Below, in pieces: positions 44,819 through 52,596 of a DNA stretch of 64,000 nucleotides. Position 1 is the first letter of the stretch, and each line of letters opens with the position of its first letter. The DNA is from Allostella sp. ATCC 35155. GTDB lineage: Bacteria; Pseudomonadota; Alphaproteobacteria; ATCC43930; Allostellaceae. A program made the position numbers and the translations under genes. The stretch covers positions 186,001-250,000 of the forward strand of contig AP019701.1 of assembly GCA_006738865.1 (NCBI GenBank). Reading direction: 5' to 3'. Under the pieces are notes generated by a model, which was not told the origin of the DNA, did no database searches, and worked only from the letters and a program-made list of their open reading frames with translations.

Positions 44819-45931
44819 GTGAATCGCGATCGTCGACGGATCCTCGCGGGCGGCCTCGCCGCCTGCTTCCTGCCGCGGCTCGCCCGGGCGCGCGCCGAGG
44901 CCCCGATCCGGCTGCTCGGCGCCCGGGTCGCGGCCGGCCGGCGCTTCTTCGCCACGGCCTTCGACGCCGAGGGCGAGGCCGCCTTCGACCTGCCGCTGCC
45001 GGCCCGGGGGCACGGCTTCGCCCAACGGCCGGGGCATGCCGAAGCCGTCGCCTGCGCCCGCCGGCCGGGAACCTGGCTCGCCGTCATCGACACGGCGTCC
45101 GGCCGCATCCGGCATCAGGTGCCCAATGCGGGCGAACGCCGCTTCAACGGCCACGGCGCCTTCTCGGCCGACGGCAGCCTCTTCTTCGCGACCGAGACCG
45201 ACCACGCGGCGGGGCGCGGCGTCGTCGGCGTCTATGCGGCCGACCGCGGCTACGCGCCGGTCGGTGCCTGGCCGTCGGGCGGGCTCGACCCGCACGATCT
45301 GCGCCTGTTGCCCGACGGGCGGACGCTGGTCGTCGCCAATGGCGGCATCGTCACGGATCTCGCGGCACCGCGCATGAAGCTGAACACCACGGGCATGGAT
45401 TCGAACCTGACCTATCTCGACGCCGGGACCGGGCGAATCCAGGACACGGTGCGGCCGCCGCCGGAACTGCGGTCGCTCGGCCTGCGCCATCTCTCCATCG
45501 CCGCGGACGGCAGTGTCTGCTTCGCCGCGCAGTACGAGGGGCCGGGCATCGACCTCGTGCCGCTGGTCGGAACGCATCGTCCCGGCGAGCGCGAACTGCG
45601 CTTCTTCGCGGCGCCGGCACCGGAGGTGCGGGCCATGCGGCAGTATTGCGGCAGCGCCGCGATCGACCATGGCGGGCGGGTTCTCGGCGTCTCCTCGCCG
45701 CGCGGCAACCGCGCCACCTTCTGGGACGTGGCCGACGGTCGCATCCTCGCCTCGGCGGAGATCGCGGACGGCTGCGGCATCGCGTGGCTGGCGGCGGGCC
45801 GCTTCGCCGTCGCCAGCGGCCTCGGCGGCGTGCGCGACGTGGAGGCCGCGAGCGGCGAGGGCGGGATGCTGCGCGGTGGGGCGGCCGTCGCCGGCCGCTG
45901 GGACAACCACCTGCTGACGCTCAGCGCCTGA
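44819..45931 (+). CDS. DUF1513 family protein (Tat-type signal)
   Basis: A 370-residue protein, probably a beta-propeller. The N-terminus has RDRRRILAGGLAACFL, which resembles a twin-arginine signal. The body shows repeated blade-like motifs (RRFNGHGAFSADGSLFFATE, DPHDLRLLPDGRTLVVANGG, LRHLSIAADGSVCFAAQYEG). DUF1513 proteins accompany imelysin and di-haem genes, as here, and may bind a metal or cofactor in the periplasm. GTG 44819 is chosen as start because AGGAGG lies 6 nt before it; the upstream ATG 44771 has no ribosome site. Its 3' end overlaps the convergent sulfatase by 11 bases. Confidence 0.88.
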   Translation: MNRDRRRILAGGLAACFLPRLARARAEAPIRLLGARVAAGRRFFATAFDAEGEAAFDLPLPARGHGFAQRPGHAEAVACARRPGTWLAVIDTASGRIRHQVPNAGERRFNGHGAFSADGSLFFATETDHAAGRGVVGVYAADRGYAPVGAWPSGGLDPHDLRLLPDGRTLVVANGGIVTDLAAPRMKLNTTGMDSNLTYLDAGTGRIQDTVRPPPELRSLGLRHLSIAADGSVCFAAQYEGPGIDLVPLVGTHRPGERELRFFAAPAPEVRAMRQYCGSAAIDHGGRVLGVSSPRGNRATFWDVADGRILASAEIADGCGIAWLAAGRFAVASGLGGVRDVEAASGEGGMLRGGAAVAGRWDNHLLTLSA

Positions 45932-47171
45932 CGGCGGCCGCCGTCGCCTCCAGGATCTGCTCGGCCGCCTCCACGGCGACGGCATCGCCGCTGTCGGCGC
46001 CGAGCTGGCGCATGCGTTCCGCCAGGCGGCGCAACGGACCGCGCGGCTGCGGCACGCGCTCCATCAGGTTGTGCTGCTCCCGCGGGTCGACGCGCAGATC
46101 GAAGATGGCCGGGGGGCGACCCTGGCGCAGGATCAGCTTGGCATCCGCGGTCCGCACGGCGCGATGGACCCGCACGCGTCCGTCCGGGTCCTGGTCGCCG
46201 CGTGTCTGGTTCTGCAGCAGCAGCGCGCTCCGCCAGGGATGGTCGTCGCCCTCCAGCAGCGGCAGCAGGCTGGCGCTCGGCCCGTCGCCCGCAGGGGCCG
46301 GCAGGCCGACCAGGGCGCGCATGGTGGGCGCCACGTCCATCAGCCCGACCAGATGGCGCGAGCGGCGACCGCCGTCCGGCAGGCCGCCCGGGGGGACGAG
46401 GATCATCGGAATGCGGACCGTCTCGTCGAGCAGGTTGCGCTTCAGGTTCTCCTCGTCGTCCAGCTGCATGCGCTGGCCGTGGTCGGAGCAGAAGACGACG
46501 GCCGTCCGCTGGGCGCGCCCGGAGCGATCGAGCGCGTCGAGCAACCGCCCGACGCAGTCGTCGATCGCACGGACGGCACCGAAGTAGCCCGGTCGCGGTG
46601 CCCCGCCGTGCGCAGCGCGATAGGCGCTCGGCGGATCGAACGGCGGATGGGGCGGGTAGTATGAAACCACCATGCAGAGCGGCCGGCGGCCGTCGTCGCG
46701 CTCCAGGACATCGATCGCCTGGGCGGTCTCGGCGAAGGGGCGATAGGTCTTGGGCCCCTCGGCGCCGCCGAGCCAGTGCGGCAGCTTGGAATTGTAGCCG
46801 CCCCAGACCTCGATGCCGGGCGGGGCTTCCTCCCCGAGGTGCCACTTGCCGATATAGACGGTGCGGTAGCCGGCCTCGGCGAGGTCGGGAAAGACCGAAC
46901 GGCTGCCGGTGACGGCCAGGGCGTCGGGTACCCGGTAGACGTTGTCCCTCACCCCGTGCTGGTGGGCGTAGAGCCCGGTCCACAGGGACGCGCGGGCGGG
47001 CGAGCAGATCGGCACCGGCGTGAAGGCCAGGGGAAAGAGCACGCCCCGCTCGGCGAGGCGGTCGAGATGCGGGGTCTGGACGTGGACGGCGCCGAGGCAG
47101 CCGAGCGTATCGGCCCGCTGCTGGTCGGTCATGACGACGAGGATGTCGGGACGATCGGGCATGGCGGCCAT
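45921..47171 (-). CDS. Sulfatase family hydrolase
   Basis: A 416-residue alkaline-phosphatase-fold sulfatase, with metal/active-site motif DILVVMTDQQRAD at the N-terminus. The formylglycine site CSPAR (C-x-P-x-R) follows a PVPI stretch about 60 residues in and fits the Cys-type activation signal. YIGKWHLG and FCSDHGQRM carry further metal ligands. No signal peptide is evident, so it may be cytoplasmic. ATG 47171 (MAAMPDR) or ATG 47162 (MPDRPDIL) are likely starts; the frame also allows TTG 47183 inside a palindrome. Substrate could be a sulfate ester, phosphonate or choline sulfate; this cannot be resolved. Confidence 0.88.
   Translation of the reverse strand: MAAMPDRPDILVVMTDQQRADTLGCLGAVHVQTPHLDRLAERGVLFPLAFTPVPICSPARASLWTGLYAHQHGVRDNVYRVPDALAVTGSRSVFPDLAEAGYRTVYIGKWHLGEEAPPGIEVWGGYNSKLPHWLGGAEGPKTYRPFAETAQAIDVLERDDGRRPLCMVVSYYPPHPPFDPPSAYRAAHGGAPRPGYFGAVRAIDDCVGRLLDALDRSGRAQRTAVVFCSDHGQRMQLDDEENLKRNLLDETVRIPMILVPPGGLPDGGRRSRHLVGLMDVAPTMRALVGLPAPAGDGPSASLLPLLEGDDHPWRSALLLQNQTRGDQDPDGRVRVHRAVRTADAKLILRQGRPPAIFDLRVDPREQHNLMERVPQPRGPLRRLAERMRQLGADSGDAVAVEAAEQILEATAAAVRR
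45930..45945. terminator. 16-bp palindrome at the convergent DUF1513/sulfatase ends
   Basis: GACGGCGGCCGCCGTC is a perfect palindrome covering the last bases of the DUF1513 stop and the sulfatase C-terminal codons. It may act as a GC hairpin end for both genes, as with the other convergent hairpins. Confidence 0.35.
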
Positions 47172-47176
47172 GGGTA

Positions 47177-47190
47177 CGGGCAATTGCCCG
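47177..47190. promoter_or_regulatory. Palindrome at the sulfatase start
   Basis: CGGGCAATTGCCCG (47177-47190) is a perfect 14-bp palindrome just upstream of the sulfatase ATG at 47171. On the minus strand a TATAGT box (47192-47197) precedes it, so the palindrome would lie at or just after the transcription start. Candidate operator. Confidence 0.35.
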
Positions 47191-47207
47191 CACTATAGCC
47201 CGGGAGT

Positions 47208-47240
47208 GCGGGCGGCGGGCGTCTTCCGCCCGCCGCCCGC
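47208..47240 (-). terminator. 14-bp hairpin after the TPP-enzyme gene
   Basis: GCGGGCGGCGGGCG (47208-47221) and 47227-47240 pair exactly around TCTTC, starting 13 bases past the TPP-enzyme stop on the minus strand. No T-run. It separates that gene from the downstream sulfatase. Confidence 0.6.
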
Positions 47241-47252
47241 TCTATTCCGGCG

Positions 47253-48950
47253 TCAGGCGACCCACTCGGAGACCGGTGCCTTGGCGTCCTGCAGGGGCTG
47301 GGCGTGGATGTCGACCAGCGTCGGGCCGTCGGCTTCCAGGGCCTTGCGCAGCGTGCCTTCCAGGTCGGCTGGGTCCTTCACCGTCCAGGCCTTGACGCCG
47401 AACGCCTCGGCCACCTTGGCGTGGTCGGTGCGCGAGAAGTCGACCGAATAGTAGCGCGCGTCGAAGCCGGTCTTCTGGCCGGCCTTGATCCAGCCATAGA
47501 CGCTGTTCGAGAAGACGATCATCGTCAGCGGCACCTTCTGGCGCACGATCGTCTCCATCTCGCCGACCGTGAAGCCGAACGAGCCGTCGCCCATGATCGA
47601 CAGCACCTTCGAATGCGGCCGGCCGTACCAGGCACCGACCGCGGCCGACATGGAATAGCCGAGCGCGCCGTGGGCGCGGTTCGAGATGAAGTGGCGCCCC
47701 GCCTGCTTGAACTCGTAGTAGCCCGAGAAGTAGGGGCAGGGCGTGCCGGGATCGCAGACCAGCACGGCGTCGTTCGGCAGCAGCTTCTGCAGGGTGGCGA
47801 CCACCCGCTCGGGCCGGATCGGGGTCTCGTCCGAGGCGGCGAGCGCGGCGAAGGCGCCGAACTTCTCGCGCTTGGCCTTGGCGACGGCGGCGGCGTCGAG
47901 CAGCCGGCCCATGGCCGGGCGCGGCGCCGTCTTGACCGCGGCCAGGATCGCCTCCAGCGCCAGGCGCGCGTCCGACAGCATCGCCACCTCGGTCTTGTAG
48001 GTGGCGCCGAAGACGCCGGGGTCGGCGTCGATGTGGATGACCGGTGCCGAGCCCGGCAGCGGGTGCCGCCAGCGCTCGGTCGTGACCGAGCCGGCGCGGC
48101 AGCCGACGAAGACGACGAGGTCGGCCATGTCGACCAGCGCGCGCGTCATCGGCGTGCCGCCGTTAGAGCCGACGACGCCGGTCGCCAGCGGGTGGTCCTC
48201 GGGGATCGAGCCCTGGCCCGAGATGGTGGTCGCGACCGGCGCGCCCAGCCACTCGGCGAGCTGGGTCAGGGCCGCCTCGCCGCCGGCGATGACGACGCCG
48301 CCGCCGCAGATGAAGAGGGGGTTCTTCGCCGCCAGCAGGGCGTCGGCGGCGCGCGCCACCATCTCCGGGTCCGGTCCGAAGCGGCGCGAGGGGAAGCTGC
48401 CGAGCGAGCGGTCGGCCCAGACGTCGGCCTCGTCGACCGGGTCCTTCTGCACGTCGAAGGGCAGGCCGATATGGGCCGCGCCCGGCTTGGCGCTGGTCAT
48501 GTGGGTGAAGGCCGAGCGCACGACCTTGGGGATGTCGACGGCGCGGTTGAGGACGCGGTTCCACTTCGCCAGCGGGCGGAACATCGCCTCCTGGTCGAGC
48601 TCGGTCAGCGTGTAGCGGCCGCGGCCGCCGACCGAGATGTCGGTCGTCACGGCGAGGATCGGAATCGAGGACTCGTTGGCCTCGACGACCCCGGGAAGAA
48701 TATAGGTGGCGCCGCCGCCGGACGGGCCTTCGCAGATGCCGACCTTGCCGGTGACGCGGGCATAGCCGTCCGCCATGTAGCCGGCCGAGCGCTCGTCGCG
48801 CGTCAGGATATGGGTCATGCCATGGTCGAGGCGGTAGAGCGCGTCGTACAGCGGCAGGCTGGTATCGCCGCACAGGCCGAAGACGTGCTTGACGTCATGC
48901 CCCTGCAGCAACCGGACGAAGGCTTCGGCGCCGGAAAGCTGGTTGCTCAT
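47253..48950 (-). CDS. Acetolactate-synthase-like TPP-dependent enzyme
   Basis: A 565-residue three-domain TPP enzyme. The catalytic Glu is in LTRDERSAGYMADGYARV (about residue 50). A middle domain follows (LFICGGGVVIAGGEAAL). The TPP-binding motif is GDGSFGFTVGEMETIV...MIVFSN in the C-terminal domain. The FAD-binding residues typical of true acetolactate synthases cannot be confirmed, so decarboxylase, ligase or acetyltransferase activity are all possible. The start MSNQLSG at 48950 follows AAGGGA by 8 nt. It is divergent from the FCD-GntR gene, with a GTATAC site between them. This arrangement suggests direct control by that regulator. Confidence 0.9.
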   Translation of the reverse strand: MSNQLSGAEAFVRLLQGHDVKHVFGLCGDTSLPLYDALYRLDHGMTHILTRDERSAGYMADGYARVTGKVGICEGPSGGGATYILPGVVEANESSIPILAVTTDISVGGRGRYTLTELDQEAMFRPLAKWNRVLNRAVDIPKVVRSAFTHMTSAKPGAAHIGLPFDVQKDPVDEADVWADRSLGSFPSRRFGPDPEMVARAADALLAAKNPLFICGGGVVIAGGEAALTQLAEWLGAPVATTISGQGSIPEDHPLATGVVGSNGGTPMTRALVDMADLVVFVGCRAGSVTTERWRHPLPGSAPVIHIDADPGVFGATYKTEVAMLSDARLALEAILAAVKTAPRPAMGRLLDAAAVAKAKREKFGAFAALAASDETPIRPERVVATLQKLLPNDAVLVCDPGTPCPYFSGYYEFKQAGRHFISNRAHGALGYSMSAAVGAWYGRPHSKVLSIMGDGSFGFTVGEMETIVRQKVPLTMIVFSNSVYGWIKAGQKTGFDARYYSVDFSRTDHAKVAEAFGVKAWTVKDPADLEGTLRKALEADGPTLVDIHAQPLQDAKAPVSEWVA

Positions 48951-48975
48951 GTTGGTCCCTTCTGCGAACGGCAGC

Positions 48976-49003
48976 TTGCTCGTCATACGTCTCTGTATAC
49001 AAT
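48976..49003 (+). promoter_or_regulatory. Promoter/operator of the GntR gene (GTATAC site 1)
   Basis: TGTATACA (48994-49001) lies in the 63-bp gap between the TPP-enzyme and GntR starts. It overlaps a plus-strand -10 box TACAAT (48998-49003) with TTGCTC (48976-48981) 16 bp upstream. An FCD-GntR dimer bound here would block the -10 box, an autoregulation design. The same GTATAC core occurs at 54119, 59292 and 59392. Confidence 0.55.
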
Positions 49004-49013
49004 GCGGCCGGCA

Positions 49014-49766
49014 ATGGAAAGACAACCCCTCGGCCGCCCCCGGCCCCGACCCCAGCGTCGAGCCCGCCCGCAGGCGAACCTGTCGGAACGCGCCTACGAG
49101 CAGCTGCGGACGATGGCCATCACCTATCAGTTCCGGCCGCTGGAGCGCCTGGCGGAAGCCGATCTGTGCCGCCGCCTCAAGGTCAGCCGCACCCCGATCC
49201 GCGAGGCGCTGAACCGTCTCGTCACGGAAGGCTTCCTCGTCTTCACCCCGAACCGGGGCTTCCAGTGCCGCCCGCTCGACGCCAAGGAGATCTTCGACCT
49301 CTACGAGGTGCGGCGCTCGCTCGAGGTGGCGGCGGTGCGCCTCGCCGCCGAGCGCGCGACCGACGCCGAGCTGGAGGAACTGGACCAGTTCCTGCGCGCC
49401 AGCCGGGCCGCGCCGGCCGAAGCCTCGGTGGTCGATCTCGTCGGCCTGGACGAGGCCTTCCACGAGCGCATCGCCGGCTTCTCGCGCAATTCCGAGCTGC
49501 TGCACATCCTGCGCAACATCAACGCCCGCATCCGCTTCTGCCGCTGGATCGACATGGAGAACGGCCGCCGCGCCGCGACCCAGACCGAGCATGCCGAGGT
49601 GCTGGCGGCTCTCGTCGCCCGCGACGCGGAGCGCTGCGCGGAGATCATGACCGGCCATATCACCCGCCGGCTCGACCAGATCGTCGACGTCATCCGCGAG
49701 GGCTATGCCCGCATCTACATGGGCGCCTATGCCGGCGCCGAAACCGGCCGCTCGCGCGCCGGCTGA
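49014..49766 (+). CDS. GntR family regulator, FCD subgroup
   Basis: A 250-residue regulator. The N-terminal winged helix runs from LSERAYEQLRTMAITYQF to SRTPIREALNRLVTEGFLV (about residues 25-75). The C-terminal FCD domain contains YEVRRSLEVAAVRLAAE, ...DEAFHERIAGFSRN (metal-site Asp/His) and TEHAEVLAALVARD (second His), so the ligand pocket with a metal is intact. Such proteins usually bind organic acids and repress catabolic genes. The start is taken at 49014; 49002 is in frame but lies at the predicted -10 box. It probably controls its divergent TPP-enzyme gene and other units that carry GTATAC sites. Confidence 0.92.
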   Translation: MERQPLGRPRPRPQRRARPQANLSERAYEQLRTMAITYQFRPLERLAEADLCRRLKVSRTPIREALNRLVTEGFLVFTPNRGFQCRPLDAKEIFDLYEVRRSLEVAAVRLAAERATDAELEELDQFLRASRAAPAEASVVDLVGLDEAFHERIAGFSRNSELLHILRNINARIRFCRWIDMENGRRAATQTEHAEVLAALVARDAERCAEIMTGHITRRLDQIVDVIREGYARIYMGAYAGAETGRSRAG

Positions 49767-49819
49767 ACGATCTCTCCCTATTCACTAGACCCCACACGCT
49801 TGACATCGGAGTGCACGAC

Positions 49820-51211
49820 ATGGCGACGCGCGGTTCCGGTCCGCTGACCGAGGCTTGGGCCAAACTGGTGGCGGGCTTCTCCGCCGATTCCGTGCCCGCC
49901 GACGTGCGGGCGCGGGCGATTCAGATGATCCTCGACGGCAGCGGTGCGCTGCTCGCCGCCTCCGACCCGAAGATCTCGACCGGCCGGCGCATCGCCGGCT
50001 TCGTCGAAGGGCTGGGCGGGGCGCCGCAGGCCAGCATCGTCGGCCACGGCTTCCGCACCAGCGTCGTCAATGCCGCGCTCGCCAACGGCACCATGGGCTA
50101 TGCCTGCGACGTCGAACCGCACCACCCGGAGGGCGTGCTGCACCCGATCGCGGTCATGGTGCCGGCGGCGCTGGCGCTGGCCGAGCATCTCGGCAAGCCG
50201 GGCAAGGATCTGGTCGCGGCCGTCATCCTCGGCTGCGAACTGGAGTACCGGCTGTCGATGGCGCTGGGCCCGGTCGAGCAGTACAATCTCGGCTTCCATC
50301 CGTCGGCCGTCTGCGGCTGCTTCGGCGCCACCGCGGCGGCGGCCTTCCTGCTCGGCCTCGACGCCGACCAGACGACCAAGGCGCTCGGGCTGGCCGGCTG
50401 CCAGGCCTCCGGCCTGATGGCGTGGGAGTCGGACGAGACGGAGAACTCGCGCCCGTTCCAGATGGGCATGGCGGCGCGCAACGGCGTCACCGCGGCGATG
50501 CTGGCGTCCCAGGGCTTCGGCGGCCCGCTCGGCATCTTCGACCACGGCCATACGGTCTTCGGCGCCTTCAGCCGCAATCCCGCGCAGCACCACCTGACCG
50601 ACGAGCTCGGCACGCGCTGGGACGGCATCATGGAGCTGGCGATCAAGCCCTACTCCAGCGTCTCCTTCCTCCATCCGGGCCTCGACACGCTGCTCGGCAT
50701 CGCCCGCGCGAACAAGCTGGCGATCGAGGATGTCGATTCGATCGTCCTGCGCTTCCCGTCGTCGGGCACCCACTGCATCGACGACAACCCGCTGAAGAGC
50801 CACTGCGCGCAGTACATCCTGCCGGTGGCGCTGTCGAAGGAGGGGCTGCGCGTCGCCGACCTCTTCACCGACCGCCGCCTCTCCGACCCCGAGGTCGCAC
50901 GCCTGTCGGGGCGCGTCACGGTGGTCAAGGACGACGAGCTCGATAAGGGCTTCCCCAACCTCTACGACACGATCGTCGAGGTGAAGACCAGGGCCGGCCA
51001 GACCTACTCGGAGAAGAACGGCATCGCCCGCGGCTATCCCGAGGCGCCGCTGAGCGAGGCCGAGGTGCGGGCGAAGTTCGACCGCCTGACCGCGGCGGTC
51101 GCGGGTCCCAAGCGCAGCGCCGACCTTGCGGCCGCGATCGAGGGCCTGTGGAGCGCCCCCGGCGTCGGCACCTATGCCGCGCTCATGGGCGCCAAGCCGG
51201 ACCACGCGTGA
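49820..51211 (+). CDS. MmgE/PrpD family protein
   Basis: A 463-residue protein of the 2-methylcitrate dehydratase/iminodisuccinate epimerase superfamily. Landmarks are ANGTMGYACDVEPHHPEGVLHP (active-site His region), GFHPSAVCGCFGATAAAAFLLG and LAIKPYSSVSFLHPGLDTL. The first stretch matches the catalytic loop of the family (NxxxxHxxD-like). One-base overlap with the aspartate-dehydrogenase-like gene (TGATG) couples the two. Members act on dicarboxylates or their imines, which fits the partner, but the reaction here is unknown. CGGAG is about 9 nt upstream of ATG 49820. Confidence 0.9.
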   Translation: MATRGSGPLTEAWAKLVAGFSADSVPADVRARAIQMILDGSGALLAASDPKISTGRRIAGFVEGLGGAPQASIVGHGFRTSVVNAALANGTMGYACDVEPHHPEGVLHPIAVMVPAALALAEHLGKPGKDLVAAVILGCELEYRLSMALGPVEQYNLGFHPSAVCGCFGATAAAAFLLGLDADQTTKALGLAGCQASGLMAWESDETENSRPFQMGMAARNGVTAAMLASQGFGGPLGIFDHGHTVFGAFSRNPAQHHLTDELGTRWDGIMELAIKPYSSVSFLHPGLDTLLGIARANKLAIEDVDSIVLRFPSSGTHCIDDNPLKSHCAQYILPVALSKEGLRVADLFTDRRLSDPEVARLSGRVTVVKDDELDKGFPNLYDTIVEVKTRAGQTYSEKNGIARGYPEAPLSEAEVRAKFDRLTAAVAGPKRSADLAAAIEGLWSAPGVGTYAALMGAKPDHA

Positions 51212-52026
51212 TGGCGCGGCTCCGGGTCGGGCTGGCGGGCTTCGGCAGCGTCGGGCAGTTCCTCGCCCGGCGCCTCGACGAGGGCGCCCTGCCGCAGGTC
51301 GAGCTGACGGCGATCACCGCGCGCGACCTCGAGAAGGCGGCGGCGAACGCGGCCGGCCTCGCGATCAAGCCGCGCATCGTGCCGCTCGCCGAGCTGCCGG
51401 CGCTGGCCGACGTCGTCGTCGAGTGCGCCACCGCCGACTCCTTCCCGGAGGTCGCGCGCACGGTGCTCGAGGCTGGGCGGACGCTGGTGGCGCTCAGCGC
51501 CGGCGGCGTGCCGGCCTTCCCGGACATGGTCGATTTCGCCGAGCGCCATGGCGGCCGCATCCGCATCGCCAGCGGCGCCCTGCCGGGCCTCGATTCGATC
51601 CGATCGGCGGCGGAAGGGACGATCCGCGAGGTCCGCCTCTTCTCGCGGATCAAGCCCGGCTCGTTCATCGGGGAGGAGTATCTCGAAAGCCGTGGCTTCG
51701 ACTTCCGGCAGCCGCCGGCGGCGGCGGTCAAGGTGTTCGAGGGCTCGGCCGGGGAGGCGGCGGCCGCCTTCCCGCGGCACTTCAACGTTGCCATCTCACT
51801 CAGCCTCGCCGGCATCGGCTTCGACCGCACGCGCGTCGAGATCTGGGCCGACCCCGATATCCCGGGCGCCATCCACACGGTCGAGGTCGAGGCGGACGAG
51901 ATCGTGCTGTCCCTGACGAGCCGCAACCGGCCGTCGGCCACCAACCCCAAGACCAGCCGCATCATCGCCCCCAGCGTGCTGGCGGCGCTGCGCTCCATGG
52001 TCGCGCCGCTGCACGTCGGGAGCTGA
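51211..52026 (+). CDS. L-aspartate dehydrogenase-like protein (DUF108 family)
   Basis: A 271-residue NAD(P)-dependent dehydrogenase. The nucleotide-binding motif is LRVGLAGFGSVGQFLARRL, with ATADSFPEVARTVLEAGR and LSAGGVPAFPD next. The C-terminal DUF108 domain carries FPRHFNVAISLSLAGIGFDRT, matching the active-site Asn/His region of AspDH. Such enzymes interconvert oxaloacetate/iminosuccinate and L-aspartate, and many act in NAD or D-aspartate metabolism. Directly behind the MmgE/PrpD gene, it may reduce or oxidise an imino-dicarboxylate. A 13-bp hairpin with one mismatch overlaps its end and the convergent gene. Confidence 0.9.
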   Translation: MARLRVGLAGFGSVGQFLARRLDEGALPQVELTAITARDLEKAAANAAGLAIKPRIVPLAELPALADVVVECATADSFPEVARTVLEAGRTLVALSAGGVPAFPDMVDFAERHGGRIRIASGALPGLDSIRSAAEGTIREVRLFSRIKPGSFIGEEYLESRGFDFRQPPAAAVKVFEGSAGEAAAAFPRHFNVAISLSLAGIGFDRTRVEIWADPDIPGAIHTVEVEADEIVLSLTSRNRPSATNPKTSRIIAPSVLAALRSMVAPLHVGS

Positions 52027-52033
52027 TGAGGGA

Positions 52034-52063
52034 GGCGGGGGTCAGCGCAGGCTGACCTCCGCC
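52034..52063. terminator. 13-bp hairpin between convergent genes
   Basis: GGCGGGGGTCAGC (52034-52046) and GCTGACCTCCGCC (52051-52063) pair with one mismatch around GCAG. The stem covers the stop codon of the PNPOx-like gene (52042). No T-run. Confidence 0.5.
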
Positions 52064-52527
52064 ACCTTGTCGCGATACTCCTTCTTCGGATCGGCGCCGA
52101 ACAGCATCTTGATGCCGGCGATCAGGCTCGATGCGTCGAGCCAGATCTCCGCCCGCTCGGGGTCGAAGCGCAGCAGGGTCAGCTTCGGGTCGTCCTTGCC
52201 GCCCTCGTACCAGGCGGCGACGAAGCGGTTCCACAGCCGGTCGATGACGGCCCGGTCATTGTCGACCGACAGGCTGCCATGGACCGTCGCGAAGAGGTCG
52301 TGCCCCTTGTCGGCGAAGGTGGCAATCGCCCGGTTGCCCTTCGGCAATGCCTGGACGATGCCGTTGTCGCGGGCGGTGAAGAACCAGATCGGGCCGCTTT
52401 CGTCCTCGAACTGCGCGGTCATCGGGTGCGCATGCCCGTCCTCCACCCCGTCGATGCCGAGCATCATCGTTCGGTCCGAGGCGAGCGCCTTCCAGAACTT
52501 CGCCTCGATCTCCTGCGGTGTCGCCAT
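52042..52527 (-). CDS. Pyridoxamine-phosphate-oxidase-fold (general stress) protein
   Basis: A 161-residue flavin-binding split-barrel protein. MMLGIDGVEDGHAHPMTAQF is the first strand pair. DNGIVQALPKGNRAIATFADKGHDLFATVHG is the flavin-contact stretch of the general-stress-protein-26 subgroup. The C-terminal WLDASSLIAGIKMLFGAD matches that group too. These proteins bind FMN or FAD and have no settled reaction. It is a single gene convergent with the AspDH-like gene. Confidence 0.9.
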   Translation of the reverse strand: MATPQEIEAKFWKALASDRTMMLGIDGVEDGHAHPMTAQFEDESGPIWFFTARDNGIVQALPKGNRAIATFADKGHDLFATVHGSLSVDNDRAVIDRLWNRFVAAWYEGGKDDPKLTLLRFDPERAEIWLDASSLIAGIKMLFGADPKKEYRDKVAEVSLR

Positions 52528-52596
52528 GGTGCGGAACTCCTTGATCGTCGTTGCCGACTGAACCGGCCGCGGCGACCAGGAGTTCCGACCGATGGC

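Noticed and set aside
47253-48950. Calling the TPP enzyme IlvB (branched-chain acetolactate synthase)
   Set aside because: No small-subunit gene (ilvH) nearby and the neighbourhood is catabolic, so only a family-level name is justified.
47304-49013. Long plus-strand frame running into the GntR gene
   Set aside because: The part before 49002 is the mirror of the TPP-enzyme gene. Only the last 250 residues show GntR/FCD domains.
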